A stretch of DNA of 64,000 nucleotides from JABDGZ01 sp964483785 (GCA_964483785.1 CAZACW010000001.1:1-64000), one strand, 5' to 3'; numbered from the stretch's first letter, positions 26,241-34,330 are shown. Notes: generated by a model not told the origin, from the sequence alone. A program made the numbers and translations.

Positions 26241-27157
26241 TATTGAGCGGCTTGGTGCACACATTCCAGGGCCTTGGCCACAGCCTGGGTCGGCATCAGC
26301 ATGGAGCCCTCGGCCAAATGGATATGCCAGCCCCGCGGCGAATGGGCGATCACAATACGGACATTCTGGGCCAAGGGCCCGTCGCAGGCCATCACATGCA
26401 CCAGGGCCACCTTCTTTTTAGGGTCATACAAAATGTCCTTAAACGAAACCGCCAGCCCGTCCTGGGAATAATCCTTGAAGCCGAACCCTTCAGGTTCAAA
26501 ATGTGCGATGGTGTAGCTTTGCAAAGCCGCGTCCTCCTTAAGCCCCACATCCATATGCCTGGCCTTGGTCAGGCGCAGTTCATAAAACTCTTTTTGCCCG
26601 CCCTCCACCCATTTTTTCTCGAATTTGGTGCCGTACTGCGGGCGGATGGTATGGACTTGCGTGTCAAAGCCGGTCTCAGGGAGATTCTCCCGGATCCACT
26701 CGGAATAAGGGAGATGGTCCGTGACGATCTTAAGCTCCCCTCCCTCGACGAGACGGCTGTTGGCCAGCTTCAAAAAATCCGTGGTAAAAAGCCGGTGTTT
26801 GGCCCCGGATTTTTTGGGCCAGGGCGGCGGATACAGGCAATGCACCCGGGTGACGGACCAAGGATGAATGAACCGCTCAAGGCCCGCCCTGGCATCCAGG
26901 CGCATCACCCTGACATTGTTCAAGGGACTGCGGCTGAGTTTGCGCAAGGTCCTCTGGATGCGCTCACAATACTGTTCAAAACCGAGAAAATTGGTGCCCG
27001 GCTGTTGTTGGCTTAAATGGGCCAGATACTCGCCGTTGCCGAATCCGATTTCAACTTCCAGGGGCCTGCGGCTGGCAAAAACCGCGGACCAGTCCGTCGG
27101 ACGGCTGAGGCGGTTATGGTCCAAAAAGGATTTAAGCGAAACGTACAGGGCCTTCAT
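26240..27157 (-). CDS. trmB: tRNA (guanine-N7-)-methyltransferase
   Basis: The 305-residue protein has the TrmB SAM-binding motif EVEIGFGNGE, FEQYCERI, an acidic LDARAGLERF, the diagnostic PPPWPKK and RLFTTDFLKL and TDH motifs. It forms m7G46 in tRNA. About 100 residues after the catalytic domain are additional and rich in polar residues, longer than the roughly 220-240 residues usual in bacteria; I do not recognise this C-terminal extension. It lies 1 nt downstream of the lipoprotein gene and is followed by a palindrome, so the two probably form an operon. Confidence 0.95.
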   Translation of the reverse strand: MKALYVSLKSFLDHNRLSRPTDWSAVFASRRPLEVEIGFGNGEYLAHLSQQQPGTNFLGFEQYCERIQRTLRKLSRSPLNNVRVMRLDARAGLERFIHPWSVTRVHCLYPPPWPKKSGAKHRLFTTDFLKLANSRLVEGGELKIVTDHLPYSEWIRENLPETGFDTQVHTIRPQYGTKFEKKWVEGGQKEFYELRLTKARHMDVGLKEDAALQSYTIAHFEPEGFGFKDYSQDGLAVSFKDILYDPKKKVALVHVMACDGPLAQNVRIVIAHSPRGWHIHLAEGSMLMPTQAVAKALECVHQAAQ

Positions 27158-27158
27158 A

Positions 27159-27575
27159 TCAGCGCGCGATGGAATTGGCCAAAGGCCAGCCCCGTCCGAC
27201 GAGTTTGCCGTCCTTATACACCAGGGGCATTAATTCATCGTCGCTGATCACCCCGTCCGGCTGGCGGATGGCTTCCACATAATATTCGATCAGATAGTCG
27301 GTCGAGACGGCCTGGGTCTTGTACGGATTGGCCACGGTCAAGGGTTTATAATCCGGCACCTGGAATTTATAACCAACGACCAAGGCCTCTCCCATGATTT
27401 GATGCACTTGGTCGCGGGTCATCCCGTCTTGAAGGGCCTTGAAGCCGCTTTCATTGAGCAGGATCTCCTGCTTGAGGGTCGCTTGCATGGGATTATAGGT
27501 GGGCGCGCTGGCACAGCCGCTGAGAATCAAACAGCAAGACACTGCACATTGGGCAAGAAATAGGTCTTTACGCAT
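27159..27575 (-). CDS. BamE/SmpA-like outer-membrane lipoprotein
   Basis: The precursor of about 138 residues starts MRKDLFL and has a lipobox LSGC, so the mature protein begins at Cys. A later segment, LQDGMTRDQVHQIMGEAL, is typical of the SmpA/OmlA (BamE-like) helix-turn and is followed by a beta-rich part with YKDGKLVGRG. Proteins of this fold attach to the outer membrane and assist assembly machines or act as small stress lipoproteins. The ATG at 27575 gives a standard short n-region; ATG 27590 and TTG 27605 are alternatives in the same frame. It is divergent from sixA and upstream of trmB. Confidence 0.8.
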   Translation of the reverse strand: MRKDLFLAQCAVSCCLILSGCASAPTYNPMQATLKQEILLNESGFKALQDGMTRDQVHQIMGEALVVGYKFQVPDYKPLTVANPYKTQAVSTDYLIEYYVEAIRQPDGVISDDELMPLVYKDGKLVGRGWPLANSIAR

Positions 27576-27596
27576 TTTGAGGATTCCCATTATAAT
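27567..27596 (+). promoter_or_regulatory. Candidate promoter for sixA
   Basis: A perfect TATAAT at 27591-27596 is preceded by TTTACG at 27567-27572 with 18-nt spacing. Transcription would begin near 27603, and AAAGGA lies about 7 nt before the sixA ATG at 27617. The -35 is weak. Confidence 0.45.
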
Positions 27597-27616
27597 GGAA
27601 AGCAAAAGGATTTTCT

Positions 27617-28120
27617 ATGGAACTTTATTTTTTACGCCACGGGCTTGCCGGCCAGCACGGCGATCCCCACTACAAGGATGACAGCCTGCGTCCCCTGACC
27701 CTTAAGGGCCGCAAGGAAATCCACCGGGCCGCCTTAGGGATGCGGGCGCAAGGCCTTGCATTTGACCTTATCTTAAGCAGCCCTTATCTGCGCGCCAAAC
27801 AAACGGCCGAGGCCGTGGCCAAGGTCTATAAAATCAAGGCCCAAAAAATCCATTTGACCGAAAACCTGCTTCCTCCGGCCAAGCCCCGCCAACTGCTTAA
27901 AGACATCAAGGCCCTGGGCCCTTCTCGGCATGTTCTTTGCGTCGGCCATGAGCCTCATCTGAGCGTGCTGGTTTCATCGCTTTTGAACAATGAGGGGCCT
28001 TTGAACATCGATTTTAAAAAAGGCGGGCTTTGCTGTCTAAACGTGGAAGGCCCGGTTTCGCGTCCCCTCGCCCTCCTGCGGTGGCTGTTGACCCCCCAAC
28101 AGCTGGGGCTGATGGCTTAA
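27617..28120 (+). CDS. sixA: SixA-type phosphohistidine phosphatase
   Basis: The 167-residue protein of the histidine phosphatase (phosphoglycerate mutase-like) superfamily has the catalytic RHG at residues 7-9 (LYFLRHGLA), LTLKGRKEI, ILSSPYLRAKQTAEAV and the second His in CVGHEPHLS. In SixA the first His is phosphorylated while the enzyme removes phosphate from phosphohistidine proteins; a short-chain phosphatase of related type is an alternative. Its stop overlaps the convergent EamA gene by 4 nt. Nothing around it indicates a phosphorelay partner. Confidence 0.88.
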   Translation: MELYFLRHGLAGQHGDPHYKDDSLRPLTLKGRKEIHRAALGMRAQGLAFDLILSSPYLRAKQTAEAVAKVYKIKAQKIHLTENLLPPAKPRQLLKDIKALGPSRHVLCVGHEPHLSVLVSSLLNNEGPLNIDFKKGGLCCLNVEGPVSRPLALLRWLLTPQQLGLMA

Positions 28121-28545
28121 AGCAGGATCACCACCGCACCAGCGACGATCAAGCCGGCGCCCACGACAAGCTGCCAGGTGATTTTCTCCCCTAAAAACAG
28201 CACCGCCAAAAGCACGGCAAAGGCGACGCTCAATTTATCGACGGAGGCGACCTTGGAGGCCGGCCCCAGGCCCATGGCGCGCCAATAACAGAGCCAGGAA
28301 AGTCCGGTGGCGCAGCCGGAGAGGACCAAGAAGACCCAGGATTGGACGGTGCCCGTCTGGGGCCAATGCCATTGGTGGCGCCAGGAAAGGATGAGTGCCG
28401 TCATCAGCAAAACAACGACGGTGCGGATAAAGGTGGCCAGACTGGCATTGACATGCATCACCCCCATCTTCCCCAAAAAAGCCGTGAGCCCCGCGAAAAA
28501 AGCGGAAAGCAAGGCAAAAAATTCCCATCGCGCGTACCATTTCAT
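28117..28545 (-). CDS. EamA-domain transporter, half-size
   Basis: This 142-residue hydrophobic protein has about five membrane helices and a single EamA unit: LSAFFAGLTAFLGKMGV at the start, then WLCYWRAMGLGPASKVASVDKLSVAF and FLGEKITW before a final helix. Full DMT transporters carry two EamA units; single-unit forms pair as dimers or, in some bacteria, act with partner proteins. Possible substrates are amino acids, nucleotide sugars or undecaprenyl-linked carriers, and none can be chosen. It converges with sixA and is followed upstream by a structured intergenic region. Confidence 0.85.
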   Translation of the reverse strand: MKWYARWEFFALLSAFFAGLTAFLGKMGVMHVNASLATFIRTVVVLLMTALILSWRHQWHWPQTGTVQSWVFLVLSGCATGLSWLCYWRAMGLGPASKVASVDKLSVAFAVLLAVLFLGEKITWQLVVGAGLIVAGAVVILL

Positions 28546-28603
28546 ATATTAACGTCAGTTCGACATAACGCTATCTATGGGCATGCAAGGATATGTTTTG
28601 CAG

Positions 28604-28692
28604 ACCGTCGGGTCCTGGCCTCGGGTTTCCCCGTTTCGCTCGCGAAAAGCCTCGCTCAACGGGCGATGCCCCTCCCTCGGCCACCCGACGGT
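28604..28692. repeat. Long imperfect inverted repeat in intergenic region
   Basis: The 198-nt space from 28546 to 28743 holds no gene. It has outer arms ACCGTCGGGT (28604-28613) and ACCCGACGGT (28683-28692). Inside are CCCGTT and AACGGG, and a small TTTCGC/GCGAAA hairpin. The nested pairing would fold into a compact structure as RNA or DNA. Base composition is richer in GC than other spacers. It could be a MITE-like remnant, a REP cluster or a small structured RNA. A family 1 palindrome follows at 28704. Confidence 0.45.
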
Positions 28693-28703
28693 ACGCATGG
28701 ATA

Positions 28704-28730
28704 CCATCACAACCCCCGGGGTTGTGATGG
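28704..28730. repeat. 27-bp palindrome, family 1, copy 3
   Basis: Identical to the copy at 24376-24402. It lies 13 nt beyond the stop of the transglutaminase-like gene at 28744. Confidence 0.68.
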
Positions 28731-28743
28731 GCCCTGAGCGCCG

Positions 28744-29562
28744 CTATGAAAGTTCATGGATCCAGGATTTCAATTTATCAAACAAGACCTTGATCTCCTG
28801 CGGGGTCAAGAGCTGGTTTAAGATGGCCTTGTTTTCATAATCTTCGAATTCCTTGTTGCGCCGGCCCACCACCACAATGTCCTGCCCCGCGTATTTATAG
28901 CGCCGGTTGGCCGCGATGACAAGGATAAAATTGTCCTTGTCAAAATGGCCGTCCACCGAGGTCACGGAAAAGGACAACAGCGCATCGTTCTTGATGTACA
29001 GCGGGATGGCCTGGTCCACGTTAAAAGAAAGGTCATGGGACCTGTCCTTGACAAAAGAAAGGGAGTCCTGGATATTCACCACCTGGTATTCCTTGAAATC
29101 CTTAAAAACCCCGTATTTATGGAAGCTGGGGTCGATCATATACACCTGCTTGTCCGTTTTGTCGACGAGCAACAGCACAATGTGATTGGACTGGCCCTTG
29201 GCGAAAAACCCCGATTCCGTGACCATGGCAAATTGCGCCTCATAGCGGGCGTCGAGCAGGGGCTTGATCTTCTCAAAGACATAGGTGGCCAGCTCCGCGC
29301 AAAGGCCATAGCGGCCCTGCTCCAGGATCACGGTGCCCTGGCTGTCATATTCATGGATATTATGCAGCACCCAGTGCCAATGCTCAAAATCAAGGCTTAA
29401 GGACACCTGGGGCCTGACCATCACCGGCACCCCGGAATATTCCAGTGGATCGATGATCTTCATGATCTCATCATAATGCGGAGGCAGGGGCGCGGGCAGG
29501 GGTCCAGAAAGGCTGAAACTTGGGCCAAGCATGATCAGGACCGCGGTCAAAAAACATTTCAT
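28744..29562 (-). CDS. Secreted transglutaminase-like/papain-fold protein
   Basis: The 272-residue protein has a signal peptide (MKCFLTAVLIMLGPSFSLS). The spacing of GRYGLCAELATYVFE, SNHIVLLLVD and YMIDPSFHKYG suggests a Cys-His-Asp triad of the transglutaminase-like/papain fold. Such bacterial proteins are often peptidases or amidases acting on envelope peptides; no closer family can be named. The remainder is mixed alpha/beta with no further motif. It is transcribed divergently from mutS from what looks like an extended -10 promoter immediately before its ATG. Confidence 0.78.
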   Translation of the reverse strand: MKCFLTAVLIMLGPSFSLSGPLPAPLPPHYDEIMKIIDPLEYSGVPVMVRPQVSLSLDFEHWHWVLHNIHEYDSQGTVILEQGRYGLCAELATYVFEKIKPLLDARYEAQFAMVTESGFFAKGQSNHIVLLLVDKTDKQVYMIDPSFHKYGVFKDFKEYQVVNIQDSLSFVKDRSHDLSFNVDQAIPLYIKNDALLSFSVTSVDGHFDKDNFILVIAANRRYKYAGQDIVVVGRRNKEFEDYENKAILNQLLTPQEIKVLFDKLKSWIHELS

Positions 29563-29570
29563 AGCTGGTC

Positions 29571-29579
29571 ATTATACCA
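29571..29579 (-). promoter_or_regulatory. Extended -10 promoter, near-leaderless
   Basis: The minus-strand sequence TGGTATAAT is an extended -10 (TGnTATAAT) ending 9 nt before the ATG at 29562, so the transcript would start about 2 nt before the start codon. No good -35 was found, as is usual for extended -10 promoters. Confidence 0.42.
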
Positions 29580-29605
29580 AAGTATTCCCCTGGCCATCGG
29601 AATTA

Positions 29606-29634
29606 TTGTCTGTTCTCTTAATTTGTGCTATAAA
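29606..29634 (+). promoter_or_regulatory. Candidate sigma-70 promoter for mutS
   Basis: TTGTCT (29606-29611) and TATAAA (29629-29634) are separated by exactly 17 nt. Transcription would start near 29641, right at the GTG chosen for mutS, which implies a leaderless message; no Shine-Dalgarno sequence is seen. Confidence 0.5.
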
Positions 29635-29641
29635 TGACCCC

Positions 29642-32224
29642 GTGCAGACTTCCACCCCCATGATCAAACAATACCGCGACATCAAGGCCCGCCACAAGGA
29701 CGCCATTCTCTTTTTCCGCTTAGGCGATTTTTATGAGATGTTTTTTGAAGATGCCACCGAAGCTTCTTCTTTACTGGACCTGGTCCTCACCTCGCGCGGC
29801 TCTGATGCCGCCGGCAAAATCCCCATGTGCGGCGTGCCGTATCACTCGAGCGACAATTACATCGCCAAGCTGGTCAAGGCCGGCAAAAAAGTGGCCATCT
29901 GCGAGCAGGTGGAAGACCCGGCCCTGGCCCAGGGCATTGTCCGCCGGGACGTGATCCGCATCATCAGCGCCGGCACCTATCTGGATGAATCTGTTGATTC
30001 CCGCTATCTGATGGCCATTAATAGGGAAGATCGCCCTGTTTCCAAGGAATCCACACAAAATAGGGCGCTGTCCCCTATTTTTGGGATGGCCTTTATTGAC
30101 AATTCCGGCGGCACGATTTGGGCCAATGCCTTTTCCCTGCATCAGGCCGTCGAGGTTTTGGCCAAACTGCCTGTTTATGAATGCCTGTATCCGGAAAGCC
30201 AGGAAGAAGCCGTCCAGGAACTTTTTTCCCATCCCTTGATCAAGGCGCGTTCCATGGCCTTAAGCCCCCTGGGTGATTGGGCTTTTAACGCTGAGATGGC
30301 GCAAAAAGGACTTTGTGATCATTTAGGCGTCCATTCCCTCAAAGGGTTCGGCATCGACAATCTCCCTCAGGCCGCGGCCAGCGCCGGCGCCTTGCTGGAA
30401 TATTTGAAAACCATGAACAAGACAGGCTTAAAGCATATCGATAAAATTTCCCTGTATATGCAGGATGAGCATGTCTTTATCTCCCCTGCCGCGCATTACG
30501 GCCTGGAATTGGAGTCCCTGCTTTCAACCATGGATTTGACCTCAACACCGATGGGCCGACGGGCCCTGCGGTATTGGCTGTTTCATCCGCTGAAAGATGT
30601 TGCTCTCATCCAGGCACGCCAGCAGGCGGCCCAGGCCTTGATCGGCAATGCCCGGCTGGGCGAATGTTTGAAAAATTTGCCTGACATGCAGAAGGCGCTT
30701 TCGCGGATTTCCTGCGGCTGCGGCTCCATCAAGGACCTGCTGCATATCCGCCAGGGACTTTTGCGCGTGCCCTTGATCGCAGAAACCTTAAACAGCCTCT
30801 TTCTTCCCTTACTGCAGATCCGGGACTTGAAATCTCTGCGCGAGACCTTGACTAAAACCATCAACCCCGACGTGCCCCTGGCCAAGCCCGAGGGAAAAAT
30901 GATCCAGCCGGGCCTCGATGCCCAGCTGGATGAGCTGAAAGAAATGCTCGACAACGGCAGGGTGTGGCTGGCCCGGTACCAGGCCGAAGAAATCAAAAAA
31001 ACAGGGATCTCCTCGCTTAAAGTCGGTTTCACCAATGTCTTCGGCTTTTATATCGAGATCACCCGGACCCACCAGAAACATGTGCCCGCGCATTATGTGC
31101 GCAAGCAGACCCTGGTCAATGCCGAGCGCTATATCACCCAGGAACTTAAAAACTATGAGGAGAAATTCCTGACCGCCCAGGAAAAAATCATCGGCATCGA
31201 AAAACGCATCCTTGAGCAAATGCAGGCGCAAATCCTCGAGCAGGCCCCGGCCCTGCACGAGGTCTGCCATCAATTGGCCACGGTCGATTGCCTGCACGCC
31301 TTTGCCGCCCTGGCAGGCTGGGACCGTTATATTTTCCCTCAAATCAATGCCTCCACAATCCTGGATATTAAGGAAGGCCGCCATCCCGTGGTGGAGCGCG
31401 CGGTAACGGATAATTTCATCGCCAACGACACGCTTTTGGACACCCAGGACAATCACCTGGTCATTTTGACCGGCCCCAATATGGCGGGCAAATCGACCTA
31501 TATCCGGCAAAGCGCCATCCTGGTGATCATGGCCCAGATGGGCGCGCCAATCCCGGCTTCCGGCGCCGGCATCGGCATCGTCGATAAAATTTTCACCCGC
31601 ATCGGCGCGCACGATGATATTGCCCGCGGCCAAAGCACCTTCATGGTGGAAATGACCGAGGCCGCGGACATCCTCAACAATCTGACCGCCCGCTCCCTGG
31701 TCATCCTGGATGAGATCGGCCGCGGCACCTCGACCTCGGATGGCCTGAGCCTCGCCTGGGCCCTGGCTGAGCACATGCATGCTCAAGGCGTGCGCACGCT
31801 TTTTGCCACGCATTTCCATGAATTGACCGCCCTGGCCCATCAATTTCAAGGCATTCAAAATTACAACGTGGCAGTGCGCGAATGGAAGGACAAGATCATC
31901 TTCCTGCACAAAATCGTCCCCGGCGGATCGGATGATTCTTACGGGATTTACGTGGCCAAATTGGCCGGGATCCCCGAGGCCGTGATCCGGCGTTCCAAGG
32001 AAATCCTCTGCGAGCTTGAAATCGGCACCCCGCATCCTTACGCGCACAAAGAAAAACAGCTGAATTTGTTTGTCCCCAGCCCCAAGACAGCGGCCGATGA
32101 ACTGCGCGGGTACTTAGATGACATCGACATCAATCATCTGACCCCGATGGAAGCATTAAAAAAACTGGAAGAACTGAAACGTATCCTGACAAGACCATCA
32201 CAACCCCCGGGGTTGTGGAGGTAA
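29642..32224 (+). CDS. mutS: DNA mismatch recognition ATPase MutS
   Basis: The 860-residue protein starts at GTG 29642, giving MQTSTPMIKQYRDIKARH, the expected opening; a frame reaching back to 29531 would overlap the divergent gene. Mismatch-binding GDFYEMFFEDA is intact (around nt 29725-29757), the core and lever domains follow, and the ATPase has GPNMAGKST (around 31471-31497), ARGQSTFMVEM and LVILDEIGRGTSTSDG. Two oddities: a short insertion in the connector region, REDRPVSKESTQNRAL, encoded partly by a hairpin repeat at 30057-30081, and a C-terminal tail, RPSQPPGLWR, encoded by a family 1 palindrome. It is coupled to mutL, whose ATG begins 1 nt after the mutS stop. Confidence 0.97.
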   Translation: MQTSTPMIKQYRDIKARHKDAILFFRLGDFYEMFFEDATEASSLLDLVLTSRGSDAAGKIPMCGVPYHSSDNYIAKLVKAGKKVAICEQVEDPALAQGIVRRDVIRIISAGTYLDESVDSRYLMAINREDRPVSKESTQNRALSPIFGMAFIDNSGGTIWANAFSLHQAVEVLAKLPVYECLYPESQEEAVQELFSHPLIKARSMALSPLGDWAFNAEMAQKGLCDHLGVHSLKGFGIDNLPQAAASAGALLEYLKTMNKTGLKHIDKISLYMQDEHVFISPAAHYGLELESLLSTMDLTSTPMGRRALRYWLFHPLKDVALIQARQQAAQALIGNARLGECLKNLPDMQKALSRISCGCGSIKDLLHIRQGLLRVPLIAETLNSLFLPLLQIRDLKSLRETLTKTINPDVPLAKPEGKMIQPGLDAQLDELKEMLDNGRVWLARYQAEEIKKTGISSLKVGFTNVFGFYIEITRTHQKHVPAHYVRKQTLVNAERYITQELKNYEEKFLTAQEKIIGIEKRILEQMQAQILEQAPALHEVCHQLATVDCLHAFAALAGWDRYIFPQINASTILDIKEGRHPVVERAVTDNFIANDTLLDTQDNHLVILTGPNMAGKSTYIRQSAILVIMAQMGAPIPASGAGIGIVDKIFTRIGAHDDIARGQSTFMVEMTEAADILNNLTARSLVILDEIGRGTSTSDGLSLAWALAEHMHAQGVRTLFATHFHELTALAHQFQGIQNYNVAVREWKDKIIFLHKIVPGGSDDSYGIYVAKLAGIPEAVIRRSKEILCELEIGTPHPYAHKEKQLNLFVPSPKTAADELRGYLDDIDINHLTPMEALKKLEELKRILTRPSQPPGLWR
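30057..30081. repeat. Hairpin element inside mutS
   Basis: AAAATAGGG (30057-30065) and CCCTATTTT (30073-30081) form a 9-bp stem with a 7-nt loop. The A/T-flanked GC stem looks like a REP-type element or terminator but sits in the reading frame, where it encodes part of a peptide that interrupts a normally conserved junction (LMAIN ... FGMAFIDNSGG). Confidence 0.55.
32194..32221. repeat. Truncated family 1 palindrome overlapping mutS end and mutL RBS
   Basis: CCATCACAACCCC and GGGGTTGTG (32194-32217) match the family 1 element, but the outer ATGG of the right arm is replaced by GAGG. The result GTGGAGG gives a Shine-Dalgarno GGAGG at 32217-32221, 4 nt before the mutL ATG at 32226. The element also encodes the last residues of MutS, so one 28-nt stretch is codons, hairpin and ribosome-binding site. 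Confidence 0.65.
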
Positions 32225-32225
32225 T

Positions 32226-33959
32226 ATGAACACTGTACGCGTTCTGGCCCCTGATGTGATCGCCAAGATCGCCGCCGGTGAAGCGGTGGAGAGGCCGGCC
32301 TCTGCCGTCAAGGAAGTCCTGGAAAACGCCATCGATGCCGGGGCAGACAAGATCGAAATCCACCTGAAGGATGCGGGCAAGGAATTGATCCACATCAAGG
32401 ACAACGGCGCAGGGATCAGGCCCGCGGACCTGCAGAATATCTTCCAGCGCCACGCCACCAGCAAAATCGCGGCCATCGAGGATTTGGAAAAATTGAATTC
32501 CATGGGGTTTCGCGGCGAGGCGCTTTACTCCATCGCGGCAGTAAGCGATATCACCCTGCAATCGCGCACCCTGGCCGATGAAGGCTGGCAGATCCGCCTG
32601 CGCGGCGGCGTGCGCCAGCTATGTGAGCCCATGGGCCTGGCCCAAACAGGCACGGATATCAAGATCGCCGAGCTTTTCTTTAATACACCTGCCCGCCGCA
32701 AATTCCTCAAAAACAGCACAGCGGAATTAAACCAGATTTTAAATAGCGTTTTGCCCTATGCCTTGATTTACCCGCAGAAACGTTTTCTACTGACCCATGC
32801 CGGCCGCACCATCCTGGACCTTCGTCCCGCGCCTTCGGCCCTGGACCGCGCGGCCGCGGCGCTCAATCTTCCTTTAAAAGACCTGATGGAAACCAGCCAG
32901 GAATTGGCAGAGGAAAATATCCGCGCCAGGATGATCTTGGGCAATATCAATGTGCAAAGGCCGCGGCGCGATTTGCAGTTTATCTTTATCAATGACCGGC
33001 CGGTGGAGAGCAGGCACTTGAACTTCAATATGAATGATGTCTATAAGCTCATCCTGCCGCCGGGCGTGTATGGGGCCTTCATCGTCAACATCCATCTCAA
33101 CCCAGCCCATGTGGATGTCAATATCCATCCCACCAAGCGCGAGGTGCGCATCAAGGACGAGGCCAGGGTGATCAGCTTACTGCGCCGGATGGCGGAATAT
33201 CAACTGATGCAAATGGGGCAGGCGAAAAATATTTCATGGGAGAATCCCGGCAAGAATATGTGGGGGCCTGCGCTTAAAATATCCGGGGATGACCATGCCG
33301 GTATCGTCGGGGATGTCAAGAGCGATGCCTCCCGGAAAGGCCAGGCCCTGGAAAGCCTGCCTCTGGATTTTCAGCTTTTTGGCGGGGAGAATGATCTGCG
33401 CAGTAAATTCGGCCGGGCCAGGTTTATCGGCTCCTTCCTGCACAGATACCTGATTTTTGAATCTGACCAGACGCTGTTGATCGTGGACCAGCACGCGGCG
33501 CAGGAGCGCATCATGTACGAAAAATTCAAAAACCAGATCGAGGCGGCCAAGGTCGAGGCCCAGCCCCTGCTGACACCCTTGTTGATCAAATTGACCCCTC
33601 AGGAAAGAATCGCGTGGGAAGAACGGCAGGAAACCCTGAATGCGGCCGGCCTTGAAACCACCCTTTTTGACGAAGATACCATCGCAGTGCAGACCCAGCC
33701 CCTGCTGCTCAAAAATATCCAGGCCGTGGTGCGGGCCTTGTTGGCCGGTGAAGCCGCCGGACGCCTGGACCATCCAACCCTGGCCCGCCGCGCCTGCAAG
33801 GCCTCCCTTGTTGCCGGTGACAAGCTCGACAGTTCCCAGGCGGATTTTCAGCGCCGGCAATTGCTGGAATGCCAGGACCCCTTTACCTGCCCCCATGGCC
33901 GTCCGACGCTCATGGAAATCACCCGGGACTTTTTAGACCGGCAATTCCTGCGCACCTAA
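32226..33959 (+). CDS. mutL: DNA mismatch repair endonuclease MutL
   Basis: The 577-residue protein has the GHKL ATPase motifs VLENAIDAGA, DNGAGI and GFRGEALYSI, then the NTPARRKFL segment. The C-terminal dimerisation domain contains DQHAAQERIMYE (33486-33521), the DQHA(x)2E(x)4E metal-dependent endonuclease motif, together with ACKAS and the late CPHGRPT zinc/metal motif. It therefore nicks DNA itself, as in bacteria without MutH. The linker between domains is short. It is translated right after mutS and ends 17 nt before the convergent PilZ gene. Confidence 0.97.
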   Translation: MNTVRVLAPDVIAKIAAGEAVERPASAVKEVLENAIDAGADKIEIHLKDAGKELIHIKDNGAGIRPADLQNIFQRHATSKIAAIEDLEKLNSMGFRGEALYSIAAVSDITLQSRTLADEGWQIRLRGGVRQLCEPMGLAQTGTDIKIAELFFNTPARRKFLKNSTAELNQILNSVLPYALIYPQKRFLLTHAGRTILDLRPAPSALDRAAAALNLPLKDLMETSQELAEENIRARMILGNINVQRPRRDLQFIFINDRPVESRHLNFNMNDVYKLILPPGVYGAFIVNIHLNPAHVDVNIHPTKREVRIKDEARVISLLRRMAEYQLMQMGQAKNISWENPGKNMWGPALKISGDDHAGIVGDVKSDASRKGQALESLPLDFQLFGGENDLRSKFGRARFIGSFLHRYLIFESDQTLLIVDQHAAQERIMYEKFKNQIEAAKVEAQPLLTPLLIKLTPQERIAWEERQETLNAAGLETTLFDEDTIAVQTQPLLLKNIQAVVRALLAGEAAGRLDHPTLARRACKASLVAGDKLDSSQADFQRRQLLECQDPFTCPHGRPTLMEITRDFLDRQFLRT

Positions 33960-33976
33960 ACCTCATCCAAAAATCG

Positions 33977-34330
33977 TCAGGCCCACCATTTGGTCTTGAA
34001 CTGGTCATAGCAATTGGTGGAAATGTACTGGTAAATCCTGTCCTTGTCGTTCTCCTCGACCTTGTCAAAGGCCAGGCCGTACTTAAACCGTCCTTCCTCT
34101 TCCTTCATCCACGGGACATGGGCCTCGACCTTGATGAAATCGTAATTGTCTCCGAGGGTAAAGGACAATCTTACGTTTTTCTCCGGGGGCAGCTGCTTGG
34201 CAAACGATACGCACATGCCCTTCAAATGCATGTCCTCGATCATGCAATGGCTGAAACCCTGCAGGAGGGGTATCCACACCTTGGCTTCTCTTTTGATTTC
34301 CCAACGGGGTAATTGCCTGCGTTCATCCAT
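33977..34330 (-). CDS. PilZ-domain c-di-GMP-binding protein
   Basis: The 117-residue protein is a lone PilZ domain: N-terminal RRQLPRWEIKR carries the R-rich c-di-GMP loop, followed by IEDMHLKGMCV in the place of the (D/N)xSxxG motif, and later FKYGLAFDKV. In the second motif Met and His replace residues near the usual Ser, so affinity may be altered. The ATG at 34330 overlaps the stop of the giant gene (34323-34325) by 8 nt, and AAAGGAG lies about 9 nt upstream, inside the giant gene's last codons. The coupling suggests c-di-GMP control of the giant protein, by analogy with PilZ control of glycan synthases. Confidence 0.9.
   Translation of the reverse strand: MDERRQLPRWEIKREAKVWIPLLQGFSHCMIEDMHLKGMCVSFAKQLPPEKNVRLSFTLGDNYDFIKVEAHVPWMKEEEGRFKYGLAFDKVEENDKDRIYQYISTNCYDQFKTKWWA

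Noticed and set aside
28546..28743. tRNA gene
   Set aside because: The inverted repeats do not form a cloverleaf and no T-loop GTTCRA-type sequence is in place.
30809..32047. 412-codon open frame antisense to mutS
   Set aside because: It lies entirely opposite a clearly conserved gene, has no recognisable motif and arises from codon bias in the sense strand.
33234..33896. 220-codon frame antisense to mutL
   Set aside because: Shadow of the MutL C-terminal domain.
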